Shown here: one piece after another, positions 25,486 to 33,505 of the stretch
Layout: every line of letters starts with the position of its first letter
How positions within the stretch are numbered: position 1 is the first letter of the stretch
NCBI GenBank assembly: GCA_950022655.1
Contig: OX465589.1
Span: forward strand, 29,861,970-29,925,969
Direction: 5' to 3'
Length of the DNA stretch: 64,000 bases
DNA from: Alentia gelatinosa
Lineage: Eukaryota; Annelida; Polychaeta; Phyllodocida; Polynoidae
Notes under the pieces: generated by a model
Told to the model about the DNA's origin: nothing
The model's input: only the letters and a program-made list of their open reading frames with translations
Databases searched by the model: none
Translations under genes and position numbers: made by a program

Positions 25486-26208
25486 ATGCCGAAGACACGA
25501 GCAGGCCCCAGCACATCGCACGCCGATGCGGAGGCTGAAGTAACGTCGGAATCTACCCAACGGCCGTCGGAGGAGCACGTGGACTCGGCCTCCGAGGTAG
25601 GCAGTGTTAAGACGGTTAGGCTCGTGGCCGTGGAGAAAGGCCTCGCCGACTTCAAAACGGACATGAAAGATCAGATCAGGGGAGTCCTGGCCGCCATCAA
25701 CCGGCTGGCGGAACAAAGGAACAACGACCGGGCCTCACGGCCACCTTCCGTCCAGTCGGCCGTGGACCGACGCACCAACGAGTGGGCCGAGGACCAGGCC
25801 GCACGGGTCCTGCCTCCGCCACGCCAGTTGAGGGAGCGGTATGCGGCCGACTCCTACATCCAACGCGAGCTGGACCGTGAGGCCATCAGACACGACAGGA
25901 CTACGGGTAAGCTCCATTCGGACTTAAACATCTCTCGGTTGACCTCGAAGCCATTTATGTTTGTGGACCGCGAGGGCGTATTTACACTGTCTCAGAAGCT
26001 GGAGGTGCGGGGGTCCCTAGGGCCGATGGAATACGTTAGCGCGTTCCTCGGTCTGCTGGGGGACGACCGAGCCGTGGAGCCCGCCGACCGGGACCACATG
26101 TTTAAGCACCTCCACCAGGTATCCATCGATGCCCAATCCCGACCGTGGGCCGGGGTGAGGCGATGGAGCCAATTTGTGTTAGGTTTAGCTGGTCCGACTA
26201 CGGTCTGA
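25486..26208 (+). CDS. gag: Gag-like ORF1, 5' part (YR retrotransposon)
   Basis: The first ATG after the leader (25379-25485) is at 25486. The product of about 240 residues is hydrophilic and rich in Arg, Glu and Asp. It includes a PSEEHVD-type acidic stretch, a possible helical segment (AVEKGLADFKTDMKDQIRG) and a C-terminal half with aromatic motifs (PFMFVDREG, RPWAGVRRWSQF), fitting the capsid-like part of DIRS-order Gag. This frame ends at TGA 26206-26208. The Gag sequence appears to continue in the -1 frame, which carries the Cys/His cluster. I see no standard slippery heptamer or in-phase intron in the overlap (26163-26208), so an indel or unusual recoding are both possible. Assignment as Gag rests on position and on the zinc-binding part downstream. 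Confidence 0.7.
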   Translation: MPKTRAGPSTSHADAEAEVTSESTQRPSEEHVDSASEVGSVKTVRLVAVEKGLADFKTDMKDQIRGVLAAINRLAEQRNNDRASRPPSVQSAVDRRTNEWAEDQAARVLPPPRQLRERYAADSYIQRELDREAIRHDRTTGKLHSDLNISRLTSKPFMFVDREGVFTLSQKLEVRGSLGPMEYVSAFLGLLGDDRAVEPADRDHMFKHLHQVSIDAQSRPWAGVRRWSQFVLGLAGPTTV

Positions 26209-26627
26209 TACAGGAGGAGCGAGTCCGGCTCGCCATGACGACCTCGACCCGGTCGGCCGGACCGGATAACGCAGGGAAGGACAAAGCCAGGGAGCTGCCG
26301 TGCCGGCAGTTTAATTCGGAGAGAGGGTGCAGGCATCGGAGCGGGCACGAGGACGGGCCCGTGAAATGGGTTCACATTTGCTCGTTCTGCGATTCGGTGG
26401 GGAAACAGTGCGGGCACTCGCTCCATGCCTGCAACCGCAAACTGGGGTACACCATGGGTTATGAGTCCCAGCCGGTAGCCCCTCAACCAACACGCCGCGG
26501 ACAGCAGGGCGGATACACCCCGCAGGCCGGATACACGATGAGGGCGGCCGACCCTGGACCGGATGCCCTCTACCAACATGGACTTCCGCAGCCGGCAAAA
26601 AACGGGCACGGTGCGCCCCGAGAGTAA
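26163..26627 (+). CDS. gag: Gag-like ORF1, 3' part with Cys/His zinc-binding cluster
   Basis: Open from before 26163 (first in-frame ATG) to TAA 26625-26627. The key feature is a cluster around 26300-26435: C-x8-C, then His residues, H-I-C-S-F-C, and a final H-x2-A-C. This is the Cys/His arrangement seen at the end of Gag in Ngaro and other YR retrotransposons and presumably binds RNA. The tail is Gly/Gln/Pro-rich with repeated GYT motifs. It lies in the -1 frame relative to the upstream Gag ORF, so the two were probably one protein in the functional parent. It is followed by 146 bp before the visible pol frame begins at 26774. Confidence 0.68.
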   Translation: MEPICVRFSWSDYGLIQEERVRLAMTTSTRSAGPDNAGKDKARELPCRQFNSERGCRHRSGHEDGPVKWVHICSFCDSVGKQCGHSLHACNRKLGYTMGYESQPVAPQPTRRGQQGGYTPQAGYTMRAADPGPDALYQHGLPQPAKNGHGAPRE

Positions 26628-26657
26628 CCGGAGCGCACCCGACTACAGGATGTTCAC

Positions 26658-26920
26658 GTGCACCCCCCACCCGGGCTCCCGGGGTCAGAGGGTACGCGGC
26701 ACGTGAGATCACAGAGACGTCCAGTGCTGAAACAACACGGGACAGGAAACCGCCAACGGCCACGTGGGCACAGGTGGTCAGCGGCCGACTCCCGGTCGGC
26801 ACCTCCCCACGTGAGGCCAACCCGACACGTGACGTCACACACGGAGTGAGGATTCCCCCACGTGACGGGGAGGCAATACACAACAACAATAACAACACGA
26901 CTCCGCAGGTCCACGTGGCT
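26658..26920 (+). promoter_or_regulatory. Cluster of seven CACGTG motifs between gag and pol
   Basis: CACGTG occurs at 26655, 26700, 26761, 26808, 26826, 26859 and 26912, seven times in about 260 bp. Further copies occur in the A repeats and at single points in the ORFs. CACGTG is the canonical E-box bound by bHLH-type factors. Whether this acts as an internal promoter or reflects coding or compositional bias cannot be told from sequence. Confidence 0.4.
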
Positions 26921-28697
26921 GTGCCGGTGGGCGTCCCCCACCCGGGCGCGACCGGCCACGGGACCGAGGACGGACCCCCTCCGTGCGCGCCCCCGGACTT
27001 CGCTAAGCTCGAGGAAGTGTGTCGGACCGCGATCATTGCCGCCGGGACTCGTACGGACCCGGAGGCGTTCAGGGCACATCGGCGCGCGGAATGGCCGCGG
27101 ATGCAGGACGGCGCCCCGCCGGCGCACGGCCACATCTACGAGGCGGTGCGGGCCTCGGGCCTGCCCAACGCGATGTGTACCAAGATTACTCTCCCCACGG
27201 ACCTACGGTTGCGGGCGTGGGAGAAATACCTCACGGGCATGCGGGGGAAGCAGGAGCTGCTGGGCTTCATACGATACGGCTTCCCCCTAGGATACCTCGG
27301 TCCCGCGACGGATACCAGAGGGGTGCCTAACCACCCCAGTGCCACCGGGTACCCGACCGAGGTAGGGCAGTTTGTGAAAAAGGAGCTGTCGTTCTCCAAT
27401 CTGCTCGGCCCGTTCTCCGACGCCCCGTTCAGCCCGTGGTGCCACGTGTCTCCCCTGATGTCGCGGGAGAAGCGGGACTCCGAGGCCCGGAGAGTAATAA
27501 CGGACATGACGTTCCCGCAGCAACAGAGCGTCAATGCCTTCGTGATGAAGAACTCGGTCTACGGGGAGGAAAGGGAGCACAGCCTCCCTACCATCGACGG
27601 GTTCGTCTCCCACCTCCTGAGGTCGGGCCCCGGGGCCTATATGGCCTCGATCGACATCGCGAGGGCATACAAGAACTTTCGATGCGACCCCCTGGACTGG
27701 CCCCTCCTATGCTTCATGTGGGACGGCGGGTACTATTGTGATAAGGCCATGCCGTTCGGTGCCCGCGCGTCCTCGTACCACATGCAGTGCGTAGCAGATA
27801 CCATAGTGGAGATTCTGGCCGGCAAGGGGGTCGAGGGAGCGATGTATCTCGACGATCTAATCATCATATCGCCGTCGAAGGAGAAAGCCGCGGCGGACTT
27901 CGCGACCGCCCGGGAGCTCTTCCGCGAGCTGGGTCTCCCCGAGGCCCGGGACAAAGCCCAGGAACCGTCGCAGGTGGTCCGCTGGCTAGGGATCGACATC
28001 GATGCCGCGAAGATGACGCTATCGATCCCGGAAGACAAACTGCAGGATGTGCGGCAGCTCCAGTCGATACTGGGGAAAATACTACACGTCGCAAAGTGCA
28101 TCCGGCCGGCAAGGGCATTCGTCAGCAAACTCCTCGAGGCCCTGCGAGGCATGTCCGGATTCTACATCAACATCTCGTCGGACATGCGGCAGGACCTCGA
28201 CTGGTTCTCGAGATTCGCTGACGGGTGGAATGGACGTGCCTTGATCCCCAGGGGCCCCCCGACGAAATGTATCACTGTGGATGCCTGCCTCACCGGCGTG
28301 GGTGGGACGGACGGCTGCCTAGCGTACTCCGGTCAGGTCTGCCCGGTCGGGGACCCGGTGGAGTGTATCTCGGAGCTCGAGGCCCTCAATACCATCTACG
28401 CCCTCAACACGTTCCTCACTGACCGGGACCGAGGCACAAGGGTGGAGGTGTTCTGCGACAATATGGGCACTGTCCAGGCGCTCACGTCGGGGCGGGCACG
28501 CAACCGGGTCCTCGCCGAGTGCGCACGCCAGGCCTGGATGGTACAGGCGAAATTACAGGTGGACCTCCTGTACACACACATCCCGGGGGTCCTCAACTCG
28601 GTCGCGGACGCCCTCAGCCGGTCGCACCTCACCTCCAGAGACAATGCTAGAGCTGAACGTTACATGTCATTTCATAATCTCATGCCTGTTGTGCCTT
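26774..28697 (+). CDS. pol: Reverse transcriptase-RNase H (YR retrotransposon pol)
   Basis: The frame is open from before 26774; the first codon counted is GTG, so the true entry may be upstream or by recoding. Counting from 26774, an N-terminal region with W-x-K-Y-L and FIRYGFPLGY precedes the RT. The RT fingers (SREKRDSEARRVITDM) are followed by SIDIARAYKNF with catalytic Asp, AMPFGARAS, and YLDD at residues 358-361. RNase H follows: D503 in ITVDACLTG, E536 in SELEAL, D562 in FCDNMG and D612 in VADALSR. The polymerase copies element RNA and RNase H removes the template. The frame stays open to 29417, but past about 28660 it is the out-of-frame shadow of the recombinase. I therefore end it near 28697; an intron or frame change probably links it to YR. 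Confidence 0.9.
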
Positions 28698-29645
28698 GTA
28701 ACCACGCCTCATTTGTGCCTGTCCTCCGGCTCTCCTGCAGATCCGGCGCTACGTTGTCTCCAGCAGAGGGCATCTACGCGGCAAGCCGCGGCGCGTGCCC
28801 CCGGCACGGTCGCGAACCAGCGAAGCGCTGTATCGACCTACATCGCATTCTGCCGGAGGACGGGTACGGACCCGCAGCAGCCGTCGGTCAGCCTCGTCAC
28901 GTCGTATCTGGAGTACGTCCGGGACCACGCCCCCTCGCCCGCGGCCGTGGCCAACCACTTGTCGCACCTACGGTCGCACCTGCGCCTGTCCGGGGGCAAC
29001 GTCGCGGCGACCGAGGACGCGAGAGTAAAGAGGGCCATCGACGCAATGAAGAGGGACAAGTCCTACACGCCGAACATCAAGCCATCCATCCCGATGCAGG
29101 CCCTCAGGAGCGTCCTCGGTGGACTAACGGCCACGCCCCTCGACCGGTCCACCAGAGCGGCCTGCCTGCTGATGTTCTTCGCGGCCCTGCGGCAGAGCGA
29201 GGTCGCCCCACCATCCGTCCGAGGATTCGATCCGGACAGGCACCTAACTCGCGGGGACGTGAAAGTCACGTCAACTCACGTCACCGTCAGGGTAAAAGCG
29301 GCGAAAAACCTCCAGTGTGTTGGAGAGGAGAAGCACGTGGCTCTCCAGCCCTCTCCCGACCGGAGGTCGTGCCCTATGCAAGCCGTGCGAGAGATGATCG
29401 CGGCCGTTCCCACGTCTAGCGACCGAGACCCGTTCCTGATGAACGCTGATCGGTCACCGATAACGACCAGGTCGCTGACGAGGGAATGGGACAGACTTAC
29501 AGCTCTGGCGGGGATCCCGGCGAAAACGTACACGTTGCACAGCCTGAGATACGGGGGGTGGCGCTCGAACGCTCACAGGAGCTACATCCGAGTGTCGAGT
29601 GCCACTCAGGTTAACGACTCTCTGATCGAGTCAATTAACAAGTGA
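28644..29645 (+). CDS. yr: Tyrosine recombinase (YR retrotransposon)
   Basis: ATG at 28644 opens 333 codons. The first 30 or so residues are hydrophobic and unlike the rest, and are probably intron or linker. From about 28741 the protein looks like a YR: an N-terminal SAM-like helical domain (TVANQRSAVSTYIAFCRRTG), catalytic Arg183 in FFAALRQSEVAP, a beta-hairpin lysine region (VRVKAAKN), His299 and Arg302 in HSLR, then Trp306 and Tyr314. The enzyme would integrate circular element DNA without target duplication, matching the junctions seen. Oddity: only 12 residues separate Arg302 from the candidate nucleophile Tyr314, whereas YR enzymes normally have roughly 30, so a segment of about 20 residues appears missing in frame. 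The protein is probably inactive. It ends at TGA just before 29645, 47 bp upstream of B1. Confidence 0.85.
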   Translation: MLELNVTCHFIISCLLCLVTTPHLCLSSGSPADPALRCLQQRASTRQAAARAPGTVANQRSAVSTYIAFCRRTGTDPQQPSVSLVTSYLEYVRDHAPSPAAVANHLSHLRSHLRLSGGNVAATEDARVKRAIDAMKRDKSYTPNIKPSIPMQALRSVLGGLTATPLDRSTRAACLLMFFAALRQSEVAPPSVRGFDPDRHLTRGDVKVTSTHVTVRVKAAKNLQCVGEEKHVALQPSPDRRSCPMQAVREMIAAVPTSSDRDPFLMNADRSPITTRSLTREWDRLTALAGIPAKTYTLHSLRYGGWRSNAHRSYIRVSSATQVNDSLIESINK

Positions 29646-29692
29646 CTCGAACCTTTTCCCACCCTCCACGCCACTTTTTTCATGGTTTTTTT
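29646..29692 (+). other. Spacer between recombinase stop and B1
   Basis: A short non-coding, pyrimidine-rich stretch (CCTTTTCCCACCCTCCACGCC) partly resembling the 35-bp spacer between A2 and B2. No feature beyond that. Confidence 0.4.
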
Positions 29693-30010
29693 GGCGTTTT
29701 TATACACACTGTATATTCATATATACCATTATACTTTATACATGTATGTCCATATGTATTATACTATTACATATCAACATACGTAATACATTATACCTTA
29801 TCACGTATAACATATACCATATTACCATATATGTATCATATCTACCAATATGTTATCATATAACATAACATATCTTCCATATGTATCTTGTTATCTTTAA
29901 GATATTACTATCACGTATTAATATCTTCTCTCTTCGCTCATAAAATTAAAATAAATTTTATTTGCCCAACATCTGCTTTATACTTTTGTGTTGCGGGTAA
30001 AGGGGTAATG
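29693..30010 (+). repeat. Split direct repeat B1 of the YR retrotransposon
   Basis: 318 bp, very AT-rich, repeated as B2 at 30237-30554 with two differences seen (TATGTCCATATG and ATTATAC in B1; TATATCC and ATTGTAC in B2). It consists of many related ATATACCAT, CATATGTAT and AACATA motifs and ends GGGTAAAGGGGTAATG. It directly abuts A2. The B1-A2 junction has the form expected at the junction of a circular intermediate. Confidence 0.9.
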
Positions 30011-30201
30011 GGTAGCCCATGGCCGTAGGGTCAGGGGCGGTCATTGCTCCACCTAGCGCACTCCCTCTGTACTCGCGCTCCCTGCGCGCCCCCTCGTGCG
30101 AATCACGTGAACTATTAGGTCACGTGGTGAAGCACGCTCTCACACTCTCTCTCACTCTCTTCTCGCGCTTCACTACGTTCAGACGCACTCCAATTTTCTC
30201 C
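30011..30201 (+). repeat. Split direct repeat A2 of the YR retrotransposon
   Basis: A copy of A1, placed between B1 and B2, which defines the split-direct-repeat structure. It again carries two CACGTG motifs (30104-30109 and 30121-30126). The open frame starting here is only the repeat and a piece of B2, not a gene. Confidence 0.9.
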
Positions 30202-30236
30202 CACCCACCCTCTCCTATATCTTCCTACTCTCGTAG

Positions 30237-30554
30237 GGCGTTTTTATACACACTGTATATTCATATATACCATTATACTTTATACATGTATATCCATATG
30301 TATTGTACTATTACATATCAACATACGTAATACATTATACCTTATCACGTATAACATATACCATATTACCATATATGTATCATATCTACCAATATGTTAT
30401 CATATAACATAACATATCTTCCATATGTATCTTGTTATCTTTAAGATATTACTATCACGTATTAATATCTTCTCTCTTCGCTCATAAAATTAAAATAAAT
30501 TTTATTTGCCCAACATCTGCTTTATACTTTTGTGTTGCGGGTAAAGGGGTAATG
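30237..30554 (+). repeat. Split direct repeat B2 (3' terminus) of the YR retrotransposon
   Basis: A 318-bp copy of B1 ending GGGGTAATG immediately before satellite ACACTGG. A 35-bp unique spacer (30202-30236, CACCCTCTCC to TCGTAG) separates it from A2. The shared AAT at the target (GGTTAATT) and at the element end (GGGGTAATG) is the likely crossover core. Confidence 0.9.
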
Positions 30555-32259
30555 ACACTGGTTGCATCATGAGCTATATCGGGGTGTATCAGGACCATGG
30601 CACCTTTTTCATGCACCCTCCCAATACGTTACGACGCGCACCGACGCGCACCGACGCGAACCGATATGCTACGATATGCCTTCCGACGTGCTACGATATG
30701 GTAATTTTGTATTGGCTTGTGTCGGCTTGTGTCGGCGTTGGTGGGTGCAGGGTCTTAGGGTTAGAGTTAGGTTTAGGGTTAGGGTTGGGGTTGAACTTAA
30801 AACGCCATTCTAACAGTATCCTGCAATACAGGTACAGGTACCGGTACAAAAATATTAAGTTCTCTGATGCATTGTAGTTTTGAAATGAATTGTTTACTAA
30901 GCTGTACATCTAGATTTTGAGAATAATCAAAATTAATGTTAGCGATACACACACCACATGTGTCATTTCCTAGCAACTTTAACTAAATATCCAAGCACAG
31001 TCTACCTGTGTCGAGGGCAGACACTGCAGAATGGACACTCAAAACTCGCTCACATTTTCAGCAAAATTTGAAGCTAAAGTAATATAAATAGTAATAATAC
31101 TTCCAAAATATTCTACTTCATGTATATCGTTGTGGGTCGAGTTCCATTTACGGGTCGAGTTTGTTGTGGGTTGAGTTTTTTATTGATTGATTTCGTTACG
31201 GGTCGAGTTTTCGAGTATTCATGAGTGACTGTAATTGGTTAAGGGTTAGGGTTAGGGTTAGGGTTAGGGTTAGGGTTAGGGTTAGGATAGGGTAAGGGTT
31301 AGGGTTAGGGTTAAGTACAGGGATAGGAATAGGGATAGGGTTAGGGAGAGGGTTAGTGATAGGGATAGGGATAGTGTTAGTGTTAGGGTTAGGGTTGGTG
31401 TTGAACTTAAAACGCCCTTCTAACAGTATCCTGCAATACAGGGTTAGGGTTAGGGATAGGGTAAGGGTTAGGGTTGGGATAGGGATAGGGTCAGGGTTAG
31501 GGTTAGGATAGGGTTAGGGATAGGGCTAGGGATAGGGTTAGGGATAGAGTTAGGGATGGGGTTAGGGTTAGGGCTAGGGTTAGAGGGGGTGTCCACCAAG
31601 CTCCCGACGCGAACTGACGTGCACTGATATTGCCCTTCCGATACAAAATCCTTATCGTAATCGTAGAACTTATCGGGGCAGTTGGTAAGTTTTCTATGAT
31701 AACGCTACTGACGCCGCTCAATGCGCACCGATGCAAACTGATGCAAAACCTGTATTGCAGTGTATAGATGACTCTTTTAACAGGAAATCATATGAAATAA
31801 TCGATAGAAAATTATGAAATATTGAGAATCTGTAGAATCTTAAATGCTGAAGCGGCTCTGCAAAAATTGTGAAATTTGATTGTAGATAAGGTCTCAAAAC
31901 GATCATTTTATACTTTAACTGAGGTATCATATAATATTGTTTTGTATCTACAGATAAAATATCAATCTTAAATATGCATTATTTCTGGAATTATAAAGGA
32001 AATATGGTTAATTACACTGGTTGCATCATGAGCTATATCGGGGTGTATTGGGACCATGGCACCTTTTTCATGCACCCTCCCAATAAGTTACGACGTGCAC
32101 CGATGCGCACCGATGCGAACCGATACGCTACGATATGCCTTCCGACATACTACGATATGGTAATTTTGTATCGGCTCACGTCGGCTCGTGTCGGCATTTG
32201 TGGGTTTAGAGTCTTAGGGTAAGAGTTAGGTTTAGGGTTAGGGTTGGGGTTGAACTTAA

Positions 32260-32622
32260 CCCTTTCACGCCGGGTGATGCCTTAAGGCATCAACCAGGGC
32301 TGGCCGGGTGATGCCTTAAGGCATCATCCAGGGCTGGCCGGATGATGCCTTAAGGCATCATTTACAAAATATTCGTTTTCTGAAATAAAATTTGAAATAA
32401 TGGCTCAATAATCACGAAACTTTCACAGGATGTAGATATAATATCATATTTGATATTTCAGGTGAAATAAATAATAGCTTTAAGTATCACGTGTCAGGTC
32501 ATGTGATGCAAATATCAAAATCTTCATAATAGGCCTATGTACCCGGCCTCTGGCGGCATTCCCTGGCACTAGTCCCCGGCCCCATGACTGTACCCATGCC
32601 GTGGATACCCGGCACGATAGAG
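32260..32622. mobile_element. TTAA element family A, copy 3
   Basis: It is flanked by TTAA at 32256-32259 and 32623-32626. This copy has three complete 34-bp modules, each with GATGCCTTAAGGCATC and a CCAGGGCTGGC spacer, making it 4 bp longer than copies 1 and 2. The left end reads CCCTTTCACGCCGGGT, matching the right end better than copy 1 does. Confidence 0.8.
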
Positions 32623-32626
32623 TTAA

Positions 32627-33505
32627 CCCTTTCACGACCGCTGCTGCATATATGCAGCACCATGCCAGTACCGCTGCTGCATTTATGCAGCACCATAGGA
32701 ATACCACTGCTGCATAAATGCAGCACCATGGCCGATGCTGCATAAATGCAGCATTTTGAAACAAGAACATGTAAGACTTTATATTTCTGAAAATAATGTA
32801 TCGATTTTAAAAAGATTTTTACTTGATAAAGAAAAACATATTATATATCGTATTTAACAGAATTTCTGAAGAATAGTTGCCATGGTGATGTTTATAGCCT
32901 GCTATAAATAGTTGCGAGTTGAGAAAACAAAGCCTTACGTCTACTATAACACTGAGCGCTGTGGGCGCCACCTATTAGGCAAATCGCATTTTCATGATTT
33001 TTTCATAATATATTAATTCTACATAAAAAAGAACTTTAAAGATGTGTTCCCCACATCTTTTTATTATTATTTACTTTAAAAAACATGATGTCATCGCGAT
33101 GGAAAAAAAGATACACCCCTTTGTATGTGCAGTGCTATATTGGGCCTATGTGCAGGCTTGTGTCAATGGAGAAAAAAAAAGTCTCAAATTCTTCCTGCAA
33201 TTGGAAATATTGATATAATTATCAAATATCGATCTATTTCATAATGATTGGTATGAAAATAAAGCCTGAAGTCTCTTCTTTTTTTCGGTATCATTCAAAT
33301 TATCTAATTATTTTTCTAAGTTCTTTAAATTTGCCAATTAGTGACGCACCCCTCTGCAGTTCGCGCCACTTTCTGACACCTGCAGAAAAGGCCGGTATTT
33401 AGACGCCTGTATGACGTGAGATGTGCGGTAGTGGTGGGAACGTTCGCTGCAGAGGGTGCAGTCGTTCACGCACTGCGCACTACGCTAGGTGCGGTAGGGA
33501 AAGGG
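32627..33505. mobile_element. TTAA element family B, copy 3
   Basis: It follows family A copy 3 across TTAA 32623-32626 and ends at TTAA 33506-33509. The fourth 33-bp module is shortened (CCATGGCCGATGCTGCAT), giving 879 bp in place of 884. Otherwise it is nearly identical to copies 1, 2 and 4. Non-coding. Confidence 0.8.

Larger units (their letters stand above)
25188..30554 (+). mobile_element. Tyrosine-recombinase retrotransposon (DIRS order, Ngaro/PAT-like)
   Basis: This 5367-bp element interrupts a satellite monomer. The left flank ends GGTTAATT and the right flank resumes ACACTGG, so the target is rejoined with no duplication, as expected for recombinase-mediated integration. Terminal repeats are split and direct: A1 (25188-25378), then ORFs, B1 (29693-30010), A2 (30011-30201), a 35-bp spacer and B2 (30237-30554). 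That architecture is known for Ngaro and PAT-type elements. The ORFs encode a Gag-like protein with a Cys/His cluster, RT-RNase H and a tyrosine recombinase. No methyltransferase or LTR-type integrase is present. A1/A2 and B1/B2 differ at only about 1 and 2 sites, so the insertion is recent. The coding part is GC-rich against an AT-rich satellite. Confidence 0.92.

Noticed and set aside
26311..27135. Long minus-strand ORFs (up to 274 codons) in the YR element
   Set aside because: They are antisense to GC-rich gag/pol coding sequence; high GC removes stop codons. No recognisable motif.
28700..29419. C-terminal 240 residues of the pol frame beyond RNase H
   Set aside because: Low-complexity Arg/Pro/Gly sequence that overlaps the recombinase in another frame. 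The motifs are in the recombinase frame, so this is a shadow.
31503..31930. Recurring unique satellite parts as a possible tRNA or small RNA gene
   Set aside because: No cloverleaf, A/B box or other RNA-gene hallmark could be found by eye.
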